From assembly GCF_000718005.1 (NCBI RefSeq), contig NZ_JODV01000001.1: a stretch of DNA of 64,000 nucleotides. One strand, given 5' to 3'. This document shows positions 42,561 through 51,271 of this stretch, one piece after another. How positions within the stretch are numbered: the first letter of the stretch is position 1; each line of letters begins with the position of its first letter. The position numbers and the translations under genes were made by a program. Below the pieces are notes generated by a model. That model had not been told where the DNA came from. It ran no database searches and saw nothing but the letters and a program-made list of their open reading frames with translations. Source of the stretch: Actinoalloteichus_B caeruleus. Lineage in GTDB: Bacteria > Actinomycetota > Actinomycetes > Mycobacteriales > Pseudonocardiaceae.

Positions 42561-43017
42561 GCCGGGCGTCCCGGCGGCGGGGCGTCGAGCGATCCGGCCA
42601 CGAACTTCAGCCGAGCGCTGGCACCCACGCGCCCCCGCCGGGACAGACCGTGGAAAGCCAGCCGCCGACCCGGTCGCACCTCGCCGTGCGGGTACCACCA
42701 CACCACGGCGATGAACCAGGCACACCGACCTGGACCAACCATCACACCGGCCGCGACGCCCGCTGCGGTTCAGGCCCCTCCTCCGGCCCGCCGGGAGACG
42801 AGACATGCTGGCGTGTCCCGACGCCAACCGCTGAGGCACGCCCCGCCGCCACCTCGACTCCGCATACCAGGGGTGTCGGGGCTCACCAGCGCTCGCGGCC
42901 CCGGCCCAGCGGTGTTCGGACCGCCCGTCACTCGGACGCCTGGCGAAGCCTCCGCGGCTCCTCGCCGAACTTGTCGCGGTGATCCACCAGTCACCGCCGA
43001 GGGACGTGCGGCCGCCT
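42561..43017. other. 457-bp stretch without a supported gene
   Basis: Separates the convergent tetR gene and the kinase gene at the end of the hsd operon. A GCCGGG/CCCGGC stem occurs just after the tetR stop, and CGGTGA/TCACCG pairs near 42980. No frame looks coding. Confidence 0.4.
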
Positions 43018-44673
43018 TCACCCCCGCCTTGCGACGTTCCTCGGGCTCACCGCCCGAAGCCGCTGGAGGAGCTCGGCGACATACCGGGTCTCCTCGTGAT
43101 CCCTGCCTTTGACGAGCACAAGGTCATCGCGCAACGCCCGGAACGTCCGCTCGGCTTCGTCGACGTCATTCCGCGCCGCGTGCAGTTCGCCGATGTTGCG
43201 GCGCACTTCGAACGCCGTGTCTGTGCCATCGCCACGCTCACTGCTGATCCTGTCCAGGACATCGCTGAACCGCAGAAGCGCCTCGTCGACCTGCCCCAGC
43301 TCGGCCCGGCAGTACGCGGACTGCCGCAGACATTCCACCGCGTCGCCGCTGTGCGGCCCATTGGTTCGGGCGAACGCGTCCGCCAGCGCATCGAATTCGG
43401 GCCGGGCGAAGCGGTATTCGCCCGCGATGACCAGGACCGCGGCCCGCCGCATCCGCAGCCGCAGCACATCAGGGTTCTCCGCACCGAGGATGTCGCCAGC
43501 GGGTTGGATCACGGCATCGAGGACTTCGGCAGCCTGGACGAACCGCTCTTCCCCCAACAGCACGTCCGCCCGCTGGACGGCGTCCCGCATGGACTCCCGC
43601 AGGACGGTACGGGGCACCCGGAGAGCAGCCACCGCCGATCCAGCCGCGCCGGCCCGTTCCAGGACCGGGCCGGAGTCGGGTCTGCTGCCCGGCGCGTTGG
43701 GCAGGCGGAACATCAGGGTGGGGTCTGGCATCCCACCTGGAACCACCCCGCTCACGTCGGGACTGGAACCGAGGGCGGGCAGCAAGGGCAGCAACCGCTC
43801 GTAGACCTCGGCGGCGTCGGCGGGCCGTTCGGTCGGCGACTTCGCGAGCAGATCCAGCACCAGACAGTCGAGATCGGCGGGGACGTTCGCACACACCTCC
43901 CGCAACGACACCGGGACCGAGTCGAGGTGCCCGATCCACCGGTCGAAGTCGCTGTCCCCACCGAACACCGGATGGCCTGACACCAGCTCGTACAGCACGC
44001 AGCCGAGGGCGTAGAGGTCGCTCTGCGGGGTGACCTGCCTGCCCCGGATCTGTTCCGGGGACATGTACAGGCTCGTGCCGATGGGCCTCCCGGTCGCAGT
44101 CAATCGGGTCGTGTCGGGGCGGAGGACGGCGGCGATCCCAAAATCGAGGACCTTCACCGCCCCGTCGTCGGTGACCAGCACATTCTCGGGTTTGAGGTCC
44201 CGGTGCACGACCGGCACGGCGTGCGCGTGGGACAAGACCGTCGCGAGTTGCGCCCCGAACGCGGCAGCCCAGTTGACCGGCAGCGGCTCCCGAGGGTCGA
44301 TGAAGGCGCGTAGCGGCACACCGTGCACGAGTTCCATGACCAGGTACAGCTCGGTGACCCCGCTGTCGAGCCCGGCGTCGTAGACCTGCGGGACTCCGTG
44401 ATGCAGGATGCGGGCGGTAACGCGAGCTTCTCGCTGGAAGCGTTTCGCGACTTCCCGTACCCCTTCCCCACTGCCGATGACCTGCGGGTTGATTCGCTTG
44501 ACCGCCACTTCGCGGTCGAGCACGACATCGAATGCTCGCCAGACCGTGCCCATCCCGCCGGAGCCAATCTCGTCGCGCAGCTCATACCGACCGCCGACCG
44601 TGCCCGCCACGCGGCTTCCCCCTCCGAAGGTCGTACTCCACCGACTGACGCTCCGCGGCTGATGATCTCCCAT
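43018..44673 (-). CDS. Hanks-type Ser/Thr protein kinase with helical-repeat C-terminus
   Basis: 551 residues, no membrane segment, unlike PknB-type receptors. The kinase domain covers about residues 28-295: G-loop IGSGGMGTV (36-44), ATP-anchoring Lys in REVAVKR (K59), catalytic HRDLKPEN (157-164), DFG (177-179) and MSPEQ. All key residues are present, so activity is expected. After a Pro-rich linker the C-terminal about 200 residues are TPR-like helices (for example AEVLDAVIQPAGDILGAENP). It is the last gene of the hsd operon, 54 bp after the hsdR stop, which suggests it acts with the restriction system, for example by phosphorylating a subunit. That link is inference. Confidence 0.9.
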   Translation of the reverse strand: MGDHQPRSVSRWSTTFGGGSRVAGTVGGRYELRDEIGSGGMGTVWRAFDVVLDREVAVKRINPQVIGSGEGVREVAKRFQREARVTARILHHGVPQVYDAGLDSGVTELYLVMELVHGVPLRAFIDPREPLPVNWAAAFGAQLATVLSHAHAVPVVHRDLKPENVLVTDDGAVKVLDFGIAAVLRPDTTRLTATGRPIGTSLYMSPEQIRGRQVTPQSDLYALGCVLYELVSGHPVFGGDSDFDRWIGHLDSVPVSLREVCANVPADLDCLVLDLLAKSPTERPADAAEVYERLLPLLPALGSSPDVSGVVPGGMPDPTLMFRLPNAPGSRPDSGPVLERAGAAGSAVAALRVPRTVLRESMRDAVQRADVLLGEERFVQAAEVLDAVIQPAGDILGAENPDVLRLRMRRAAVLVIAGEYRFARPEFDALADAFARTNGPHSGDAVECLRQSAYCRAELGQVDEALLRFSDVLDRISSERGDGTDTAFEVRRNIGELHAARNDVDEAERTFRALRDDLVLVKGRDHEETRYVAELLQRLRAVSPRNVARRG

Positions 44674-44727
44674 GCCTGATCACGAGTCCACCGATTCGAC
44701 GAAAACCCCGGCGGCACGCCAGCTCGC

Positions 44728-47700
44728 TCACGCCACGTCGTCAATGCCTTCCTGCTCGCGGATCAGGCGCCACGCCGCGCTGCGAGCGCTGCGGTTCAAC
44801 GACTCCTTGAACGTCCGATCACTCGAACTGAAGTACTGGTCTCCGAGGTCGGTGACGGTATCGATGTGGTCGGCCATCTTGTCCTCGAAGACATGGTCGA
44901 AGACGGCCCCGAAGTTCTCCTCTGTGTTGACGATCGCGGCCTGCCGGACCTTCTCGTCCCTGACGGCCTCGCGGAACGGCCGCGCCACGTCCTCCTCGGT
45001 GAACGTCGTGCCGTGCCGGTCATTGAACCGCTCGATCAGCTCCGACAGCAGCGACTTGTCCTGGTCCTTACCGGCGCCAGTTCCGTCGCCGAGACCGGGC
45101 AGCTCAGTGGTGCCCTCCGGTGCCAGCCCGAGGTCGTGCTCACCGGTCTTCTCGACGCGCAGGTGGCTGAGGTCGACCTCACCGATGTCGACATCACCGT
45201 CCTTGCCGCGCGGCAGCCGGTTGATCAGGTGCCGCCCGAATAGGTACAGCCGCTCCAGCTCAGCGTCCCGGTAGGGAACGATCTGCGACAGGAACCCGTA
45301 CTTGCGGATGAAGTCGCCGAGGTCGAAGCGGAACTGCTCCGCGAGCTCCGCCAGGGTCTCGTCATTCAGCAACTTCTCGTAGCGCTCCACGGCCAGCGTG
45401 GTGTGCTGGTAGAGCTCGGCGTGCAGTTTCGCCCATTTCGCCTCGCTGTCGCCGGCGCCCCGCTCAGCCGCGAGGAACGCTTTCGCGAAATCGCGCATCT
45501 CCTTGTCTACGAGGATCTGCGGGGACATCACACGGCTCTGCGCGTTGTAGAGCAGGTTCGGATCGGAGGGCAATGTCGCCGCGTCCTCGAAGTACGGCCG
45601 GAACGACTCCTGGATCGCGTCGGCGTCGTTGACGAAATCCAACACCGCCAGGTCCGCCTGGGTTTTGCGGTCGGTGGTCCGGTTAAGCCGGGAGAGCGTC
45701 TGCACCGCCGAGATCCCGCCGAGCTTCTTGTTGACGTACATCGTCGTGAGCAGCGGCTGGTCGAACCCGGTCTGGTACTTCTCCGCCACCACGAGGATTC
45801 GGTACTCGGGCTGCCCACCCCCGCCGCTGCGGGTGGTGAGGTCGTCGGCGCGGGTGTAGGCGAACGCTTTCGGTAACGCGCCTTCGGGCAGGCCACCGTT
45901 CTCCTGGGACTCGGTGACCTCCTTGCCCTCGTAGGTGAGCGAGCCGGAGAACGCGACGAGCACTCCGATGTCACCACGGAGTTTGCCCTGTTCCCGCAGG
46001 TTGGCAATGTACTTCTTAAGTGCCCGGGACATCTGCACCGCACTCTGACGGGAGCCGGTCACGACCATCGCCTTCGCGCGTCCGCCGAGCCGCCCGAGCG
46101 TGTGCGCCTGGAAGTGGTCGACGATCACCCGAGCGTGCTGCGACACGGTCGAGGGGTGCATCACCGCAGCGCGGGCGAGCTGCGAGTTGGCCCGGTTCGG
46201 ATCCACCTCCCGGTCGTCGGGGTTGTTGCTGATCAGCTTCCAGTAGGTGTCGTAGGTGACGTAGTTGCGCAGCGGGTCGAGGATGAAGCCCTCTTCGATG
46301 GCCTGCCGCATCGAGTAGGTGTGGAACGGCACGAAGGCAGGCTTGCCCTCGTGCTCTCCGAGGACTCCGAAGTACTCCAGGGTCTTCGCCTTCGGGGTGG
46401 CGGTGAACGCGAAGTACGACAGGTGCGGGTTCTTCGCGCGTTCGGCGATGCGCTGTCTGAGCTTGGCCTCGATGTCGTCCTTGTCGATCCTCGCCTCGGA
46501 TGCGCCGGCCTCGCCACTGTCGTCGTCGGCGTCGAGCGCTAGCCCCCGCAGCACCTTGCGCACGTCACCGGCGGCGTCACCGGACTGCGAGGAGTGCGCC
46601 TCGTCGACGACGATCGCGAACCTGGCGCCCTGGATTTCAGTGGGGTTGCGTCGCAGGTAGTCCAGCAGCGCCGGGAAAGTCTGCAGCGTGACCGTAATGA
46701 TCTTTCCTTGCTGGCTGGACAAGCGTTTCGCCAGCTGCTCGGACTTCGAGCCCTGCTTCTCGTCGATCGCCACCACCGTGCCGGCGGTTTGCTCGAAGTT
46801 GCCAACGGTGGCCCGCAACTGCGCGTCGAGGTTGCGGCGGTCGGTGATGATGAGGACCTTGTCAAACACCGGTACGCCCGGCCGCAGCCCCCGCTCCCGC
46901 GCGGCCGGGTCGAGCTCGGCCGCGTTCGGGAGCGTGTGCAGTGAGGACAGGCGGTAGGCCAGCCACGCGATCGTGTTCGATTTGCCGGATCCGGCAGAGG
47001 CCATGACGAGGTAGTCGTGGCCGGTGCCGTGGCGGGCGGCGTGCGCGGTGATCTTCTTAACGGCATCCCACTGGTGGTAGCGCGGGAAGATCACGGACTT
47101 CCTCAGCCGCCCGTTGACGCCCTTGTGGCGGTGCTCGTGCACGAACCGTTCGAGCATGTCGAGCCAGTTGTCCCGCTCCCACACCTGTTCCCACAGGTAC
47201 GAGGTCGCGTACTTGCCGAACTCGACGGCCATCGGGTTGCCAGCACCGCCGGGCTTGCCCGGCCCGTTCGAGCCCGTGTTGAACGGGAGGAAACGGGTGC
47301 GTTCGCCGCGCAGCTCGGTCGCCACGAACACCTTGTCGGGGTCGACGGCGAAGTTCGCGACCACCCGCTTGGCGAAGATGAGCTCGCTGGGATCGCGCTC
47401 GTCCCGGTACTGCTTCTTCGCGTGCTCGACGCCCTGGCCGGTCAGCGGGTTCTTCAACTCGGCGGTGGCAACCGGGATACCGTTGACGAACAACGTCAGG
47501 TCCAGGCGGTTGCCCCGGTCCGCGTGCTTCGCGGCGTAGGCCAGTTCGCGGACGACCGTGAGCCGGTTGGCGCGGTAATCGTCGAGCGCGGAGTCCGAGG
47601 CAACCAGCGAGGGCTTGAAGTAGGCGAGCCGGATGCGCACGCCCCGGTCCTTCACGCCCTTGCGCAGCACGTCCAGCACACCGTCGGTGTCGATGGCCTT

Positions 47701-47931
47701 CGCGAGACGCCGCGCGAACCCGTGCCGCGCCGCGTCGGCGTCACCGCCGTAGTAGGGGAGGAGCTCGTTCCACTCGGCCTGCTGGGTAGCCTCGATGAAG
47801 GTGAACAGCTGCCCAGTGTCTAGACCGAGCTTGGGGTCGTAGTCAGAAGCGGCGCCCAGCTCCCAGCCGCGCTCGGTCATCGCATCGACGATGGCGGTCC
47901 CAAACACGGCCTCGTGATGAATCGGGCTCAT
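44728..47931 (-). CDS. hsdR: Type I restriction enzyme, R (motor/nuclease) subunit
   Basis: 1067 residues. The N-terminal PD-(D/E)xK nuclease has D144 (LDLTLFVNG) and ELK (E158, K160) followed by NPLTGQ. The superfamily 2 translocase has Walker A ASAGSGKS (311-318) and DEAH (443-446) in VVDEAHSSQ. Later motifs include FTATPKAKTLEYFG, and QTGFDQPLLTTMYVNKKLGG with QTLSRLNRT. A helical C-terminal region binds M/S. All catalytic residues are present, so it should cleave unmodified DNA after ATP-driven translocation. ATG at 47931 is 3 bp after the hsdS stop. Confidence 0.95.
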   Translation of the reverse strand: MSPIHHEAVFGTAIVDAMTERGWELGAASDYDPKLGLDTGQLFTFIEATQQAEWNELLPYYGGDADAARHGFARRLAKAIDTDGVLDVLRKGVKDRGVRIRLAYFKPSLVASDSALDDYRANRLTVVRELAYAAKHADRGNRLDLTLFVNGIPVATAELKNPLTGQGVEHAKKQYRDERDPSELIFAKRVVANFAVDPDKVFVATELRGERTRFLPFNTGSNGPGKPGGAGNPMAVEFGKYATSYLWEQVWERDNWLDMLERFVHEHRHKGVNGRLRKSVIFPRYHQWDAVKKITAHAARHGTGHDYLVMASAGSGKSNTIAWLAYRLSSLHTLPNAAELDPAARERGLRPGVPVFDKVLIITDRRNLDAQLRATVGNFEQTAGTVVAIDEKQGSKSEQLAKRLSSQQGKIITVTLQTFPALLDYLRRNPTEIQGARFAIVVDEAHSSQSGDAAGDVRKVLRGLALDADDDSGEAGASEARIDKDDIEAKLRQRIAERAKNPHLSYFAFTATPKAKTLEYFGVLGEHEGKPAFVPFHTYSMRQAIEEGFILDPLRNYVTYDTYWKLISNNPDDREVDPNRANSQLARAAVMHPSTVSQHARVIVDHFQAHTLGRLGGRAKAMVVTGSRQSAVQMSRALKKYIANLREQGKLRGDIGVLVAFSGSLTYEGKEVTESQENGGLPEGALPKAFAYTRADDLTTRSGGGGQPEYRILVVAEKYQTGFDQPLLTTMYVNKKLGGISAVQTLSRLNRTTDRKTQADLAVLDFVNDADAIQESFRPYFEDAATLPSDPNLLYNAQSRVMSPQILVDKEMRDFAKAFLAAERGAGDSEAKWAKLHAELYQHTTLAVERYEKLLNDETLAELAEQFRFDLGDFIRKYGFLSQIVPYRDAELERLYLFGRHLINRLPRGKDGDVDIGEVDLSHLRVEKTGEHDLGLAPEGTTELPGLGDGTGAGKDQDKSLLSELIERFNDRHGTTFTEEDVARPFREAVRDEKVRQAAIVNTEENFGAVFDHVFEDKMADHIDTVTDLGDQYFSSSDRTFKESLNRSARSAAWRLIREQEGIDDVA

Positions 47932-47934
47932 CGG

Positions 47935-49233
47935 CTACTCCTCGATTCCCCGCCCACTCGCGGCGGACACGTCGAACTGACCGGTAACAGCAGCAGTGAT
48001 AAGAGCTTGACGACGTTCGGAAAGAAGCTCCGCCTGCCGGCGGACTCTATCAATCATTGAATCAATCCGTCGGTTCTGTCGACGGATTCGGCCAACCACC
48101 TCGTTTTGCTCCTGCACTGACGGCAACGGTATACGCATCATCTGCAAATCTGGGACATAGATTGTTAGATGGGTCGAACCGGTCGCGAGACGACCCAACA
48201 GATCCGGCCGCATCGCCCGCAGACACCACAGGAGATAGTACGGGTCTAGACGAGGACCACAGGTCCAGGTGACAAAGTCCTGACTCGTGGCCATGTCCGT
48301 TCCCATCACACCCGAATACCCAGCGGACGCGGTACGGCACAGGAAGACGGTGCCCTTGGGATGAAGCTCAGCCGCAGAATTCGCTAGTCCTACCTCACTA
48401 ATTTTTTCGCGCGTCTCAATCAGCTCTTCCAGCCGGTCGTTACGGAGCTGACTGACCTCCCCAGTCGTGATCCACGGAATCGTGCAATTTTCCCACCACT
48501 CCGTTTTACTACGACTGGGAGTATGTCCACTACCCATTTGCGCAACAATCCCGAGTCGAACCTCCTCCCAATGCGCCGGCACGGTTGTAAGCCACGGCAG
48601 TGTAGCCGCACGGCGCTCGGGCTCATCCCCGTTCGCGATATGAGACGCGACGCCTGTGCGGCGACGCTCCAAAAGTAGCTCCAGCTTCCTGGTCAACGCG
48701 GACAGCAGCTTGTCAATGCGGACGGTCTCGGCGTCGAGGAAGTCGGCGATGCGGCGCTGCTCCTCCAACGGAGGCACCGGCATCGACGCGGCACTCATAC
48801 GTTCACGGCTGAGCTCAATCTGGTTCGTCGATCCGTTCACCAACGTCTCGAACATGAACTTCTGAAACTCGTCAGATTTCAGGTAATAGAAGCCGAACTT
48901 CTTGTGCACGCGAGACGGGTTAAAGCGAGCCACAGTTACGTGTCCGTCCGCGACACAGTGCCTACCGTCTGGCCCCCCTTCAAACCAGCCGACACGGCCA
49001 AGAGTGCCGGTTCCGGTCGAGTTGACCAGGCAGTCGCCAAATTCCAGGTATCCCTTGAGCTTGCGTGGGTCACCAGCATAGTCATGGAACCGGGTCCGTT
49101 CCCAGTCCAGTCCGAAATCTTGGTTCGCCGCTTGGCTCAGCATTCTGACCGAGCTGTCGTCCACGTAGTTTGGTGCCGTACCGCGGGTGAGAACCGACGT
49201 GACATAACGAAGCGGCACATACTCGACTATCAC
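47935..49233 (-). CDS. hsdS: Type I restriction-modification specificity subunit
   Basis: 432 residues, with two target-recognition domains (about 1-170 and 215-380). Each is followed by a conserved helical spacer: PVPPLEEQRRIADFLDAETV and PLPSVQEQNEVVGRIRRQNR. It sets the DNA target and bridges HsdM and HsdR. GTG at 49233 overlaps the hsdM stop (GTGA). G+C is far below the neighbours: two 60-base lines I counted (48121, 48361) are 47-48% against roughly 70% around. This suggests that the recognition domains were acquired separately. Confidence 0.94.
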   Translation of the reverse strand: MIVEYVPLRYVTSVLTRGTAPNYVDDSSVRMLSQAANQDFGLDWERTRFHDYAGDPRKLKGYLEFGDCLVNSTGTGTLGRVGWFEGGPDGRHCVADGHVTVARFNPSRVHKKFGFYYLKSDEFQKFMFETLVNGSTNQIELSRERMSAASMPVPPLEEQRRIADFLDAETVRIDKLLSALTRKLELLLERRRTGVASHIANGDEPERRAATLPWLTTVPAHWEEVRLGIVAQMGSGHTPSRSKTEWWENCTIPWITTGEVSQLRNDRLEELIETREKISEVGLANSAAELHPKGTVFLCRTASAGYSGVMGTDMATSQDFVTWTCGPRLDPYYLLWCLRAMRPDLLGRLATGSTHLTIYVPDLQMMRIPLPSVQEQNEVVGRIRRQNRRIDSMIDRVRRQAELLSERRQALITAAVTGQFDVSAASGRGIEE

Positions 49234-51218
49234 TCCGCCACCTCTCCCAACAGTGCCTGGATCTCGGCTTCGAGCGCCTTCAGTTCGGCGTCGATCTCCG
49301 CGAGGGGTCGCGGCGGCTCATACACGTAGAAGTGCCGAGTGACCGGGATCTCGTAGCCGATCCTCGTCTTGGTGTGGTCGATCCAGGAGTCCGGGACGTG
49401 CGGGAGGACCTCCCGCTTCAGGTACTCCTCGATGTCCTCGTGGAGGGGCACGTTCTCGTAGTCACGAAGTTCGGGGTCGGGTTCGGGATCGCCCTTGACG
49501 GTCTGGACCTCGCCTTCGGGGTCGCGAACGCCGATGGCGGCGCGCAGTGCCTTGGCGAACGGGGCACTGGTGGGCCAGGTGAGCCCAGCACGGGTCACTG
49601 TTTGGCGAATCTCCTGGACAGCCTCGGCCTTCTTCCACCACGTGGTGCCCAGCAGCGGCCGCACCGCCTCGACGAACTCGTCAGCCGCGTCGAGTTTCTG
49701 GATCGGCTTGGCCTCGCGCAACGCGGCAAGGGTGTCGTCGCTGATCTCGAACCGCAGCTTCAGCGGGCGTTCGACGGTGATGCGGCGGTAGCCGAAGTCC
49801 TCATTGGCGAAGACCCTGACCTTGGCGTGCTGCGGGTGGTTCTCGTCCTTGGCTGCGTGCAGCGCGTCGGCGTACAGGCGCGTGATCTCGCTGATCTGGT
49901 CGGCGTCGATGTACTTGCGCTTGTCGCCGAGGGATTTGCGCATCTTCCGCCACTGGTCGCGGGCGTCGAGCAACACGACCTTGCCCCGGTGGTCGGGGCC
50001 CTTGCGGTTGGTGAGAATCCAAAAGTAGGTGGAGATTCCAGTGTTGTAGAATAGCTGGTCCGGAAGCGCGACGATGCCTTCGAGCCAGTCGTTTTCCAGG
50101 ATGTGCTGACGGATCCGCGACTCGCCCGATCCCGCTGCTCCGGTGAACAGGGGCGAACCGTTGAAGACGATCGCGACGCGGCCGCCCCCGTCCTCGGCGG
50201 GCTTCATCTTCGAGATCATGTGTTGCAGGAACAGCAGTGATCCGTCGTTGATCCTGGGCAGCGCGGGCCAGAACCGGCTGTTCTCGCCGAGCCGTTCCAG
50301 GTCGTCCTCAACGTCCTCCTTGACTTTCTTCCACTCGACGCCGAACGGCGGGTTCGCGAGCAGGTAGTCGAAGGTGGCGTTGCGGTGGCCGTCGTCGCTG
50401 AAGGAGTTGCCGAACTTGATGTTGTCCGGGTTCTGGTCCTTGATCATCAGGTCGGACCGGCAGATCGCCCACGATTCGGGGTTGAGCTCCTGACCGTGGA
50501 CCTCGACGGTGGCGTCCGGGTTCATCCCGGTGATGTGCTCGTAGGCGGCGCTGAGCATCCCACCCGTGCCGCACGCCGGGTCCAAAACACGGCGCACGAC
50601 GCCTCGCTTGCTCAACGCCTCGTCGTCGGGAGCGATGAGCAGGTTGACCATGAGTTCGATGACCTCGCGCGGGGTGAAGTGCTCGCCCGCCGTCTCGTTG
50701 GACTGTTCGGCGAATCGCCGGATCAGCTCCTCGAAGATGTAGCCCATCTGGTGGTTGTCCACGATCTCGGGCCGCAGGTCCAGATCCGCGAACGTGCTGA
50801 TCACCTTGTACAGCAGGTTGGCGCTGTCAAGCTTCTTGATCTGCTGGGCGAAGTCATAACGCTCCAGCACCTCGTAGGCGTTTCGGGAAAACCCTCCGAT
50901 GTACTGGGTGAGATGGCTCGCGACGTGCGAGGAGTCGGCCGCGATCGACTTCAGCGTTAGCGGGGTGATGTTGTAGAAGCGGCGGCCGGAGGCCTTGCGA
51001 AGGAACGTGTCGACGTCGATGTCCCGGTTGCGGTACTTCCCGACCGTGTCGAGCACCTTGTCACGGGTAGGCGCGAGCACGCACTCGAGTCGGCGCAACA
51101 CTGTGAACGGCAGGATGACCTTGCCGTAGTCGGACTGCTTGTAGTCACCGCGCAGCAGGTCCGCGACAGACCAGGCATGATTGGCCAACTCATTGTGTGT
51201 CTTGGTGTCCAAGACCAT
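49230..51218 (-). CDS. hsdM: Type I restriction-modification methyltransferase subunit
   Basis: 662 residues, longer than the usual 500-550. An HsdM_N helical domain opens the protein (LANHAWSVADLLRGDYKQSD). The N6-adenine methylase domain has motif I DPACGTGG (213-220) and the catalytic motif IV NPPF (N289). EHFTPREVIELMV precedes motif I, as usual. The C-terminal extra about 150 residues carry no recognised domain. ATG at 51218 follows GAGGGGA. It modifies host DNA at the HsdS-defined target. Confidence 0.95.
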   Translation of the reverse strand: MVLDTKTHNELANHAWSVADLLRGDYKQSDYGKVILPFTVLRRLECVLAPTRDKVLDTVGKYRNRDIDVDTFLRKASGRRFYNITPLTLKSIAADSSHVASHLTQYIGGFSRNAYEVLERYDFAQQIKKLDSANLLYKVISTFADLDLRPEIVDNHQMGYIFEELIRRFAEQSNETAGEHFTPREVIELMVNLLIAPDDEALSKRGVVRRVLDPACGTGGMLSAAYEHITGMNPDATVEVHGQELNPESWAICRSDLMIKDQNPDNIKFGNSFSDDGHRNATFDYLLANPPFGVEWKKVKEDVEDDLERLGENSRFWPALPRINDGSLLFLQHMISKMKPAEDGGGRVAIVFNGSPLFTGAAGSGESRIRQHILENDWLEGIVALPDQLFYNTGISTYFWILTNRKGPDHRGKVVLLDARDQWRKMRKSLGDKRKYIDADQISEITRLYADALHAAKDENHPQHAKVRVFANEDFGYRRITVERPLKLRFEISDDTLAALREAKPIQKLDAADEFVEAVRPLLGTTWWKKAEAVQEIRQTVTRAGLTWPTSAPFAKALRAAIGVRDPEGEVQTVKGDPEPDPELRDYENVPLHEDIEEYLKREVLPHVPDSWIDHTKTRIGYEIPVTRHFYVYEPPRPLAEIDAELKALEAEIQALLGEVAE

Positions 51219-51271
51219 TCCCCTCGGTGTGCGTCAATGGTGGACGGTGGTGCCAGGTGAGTGATGGTGAG

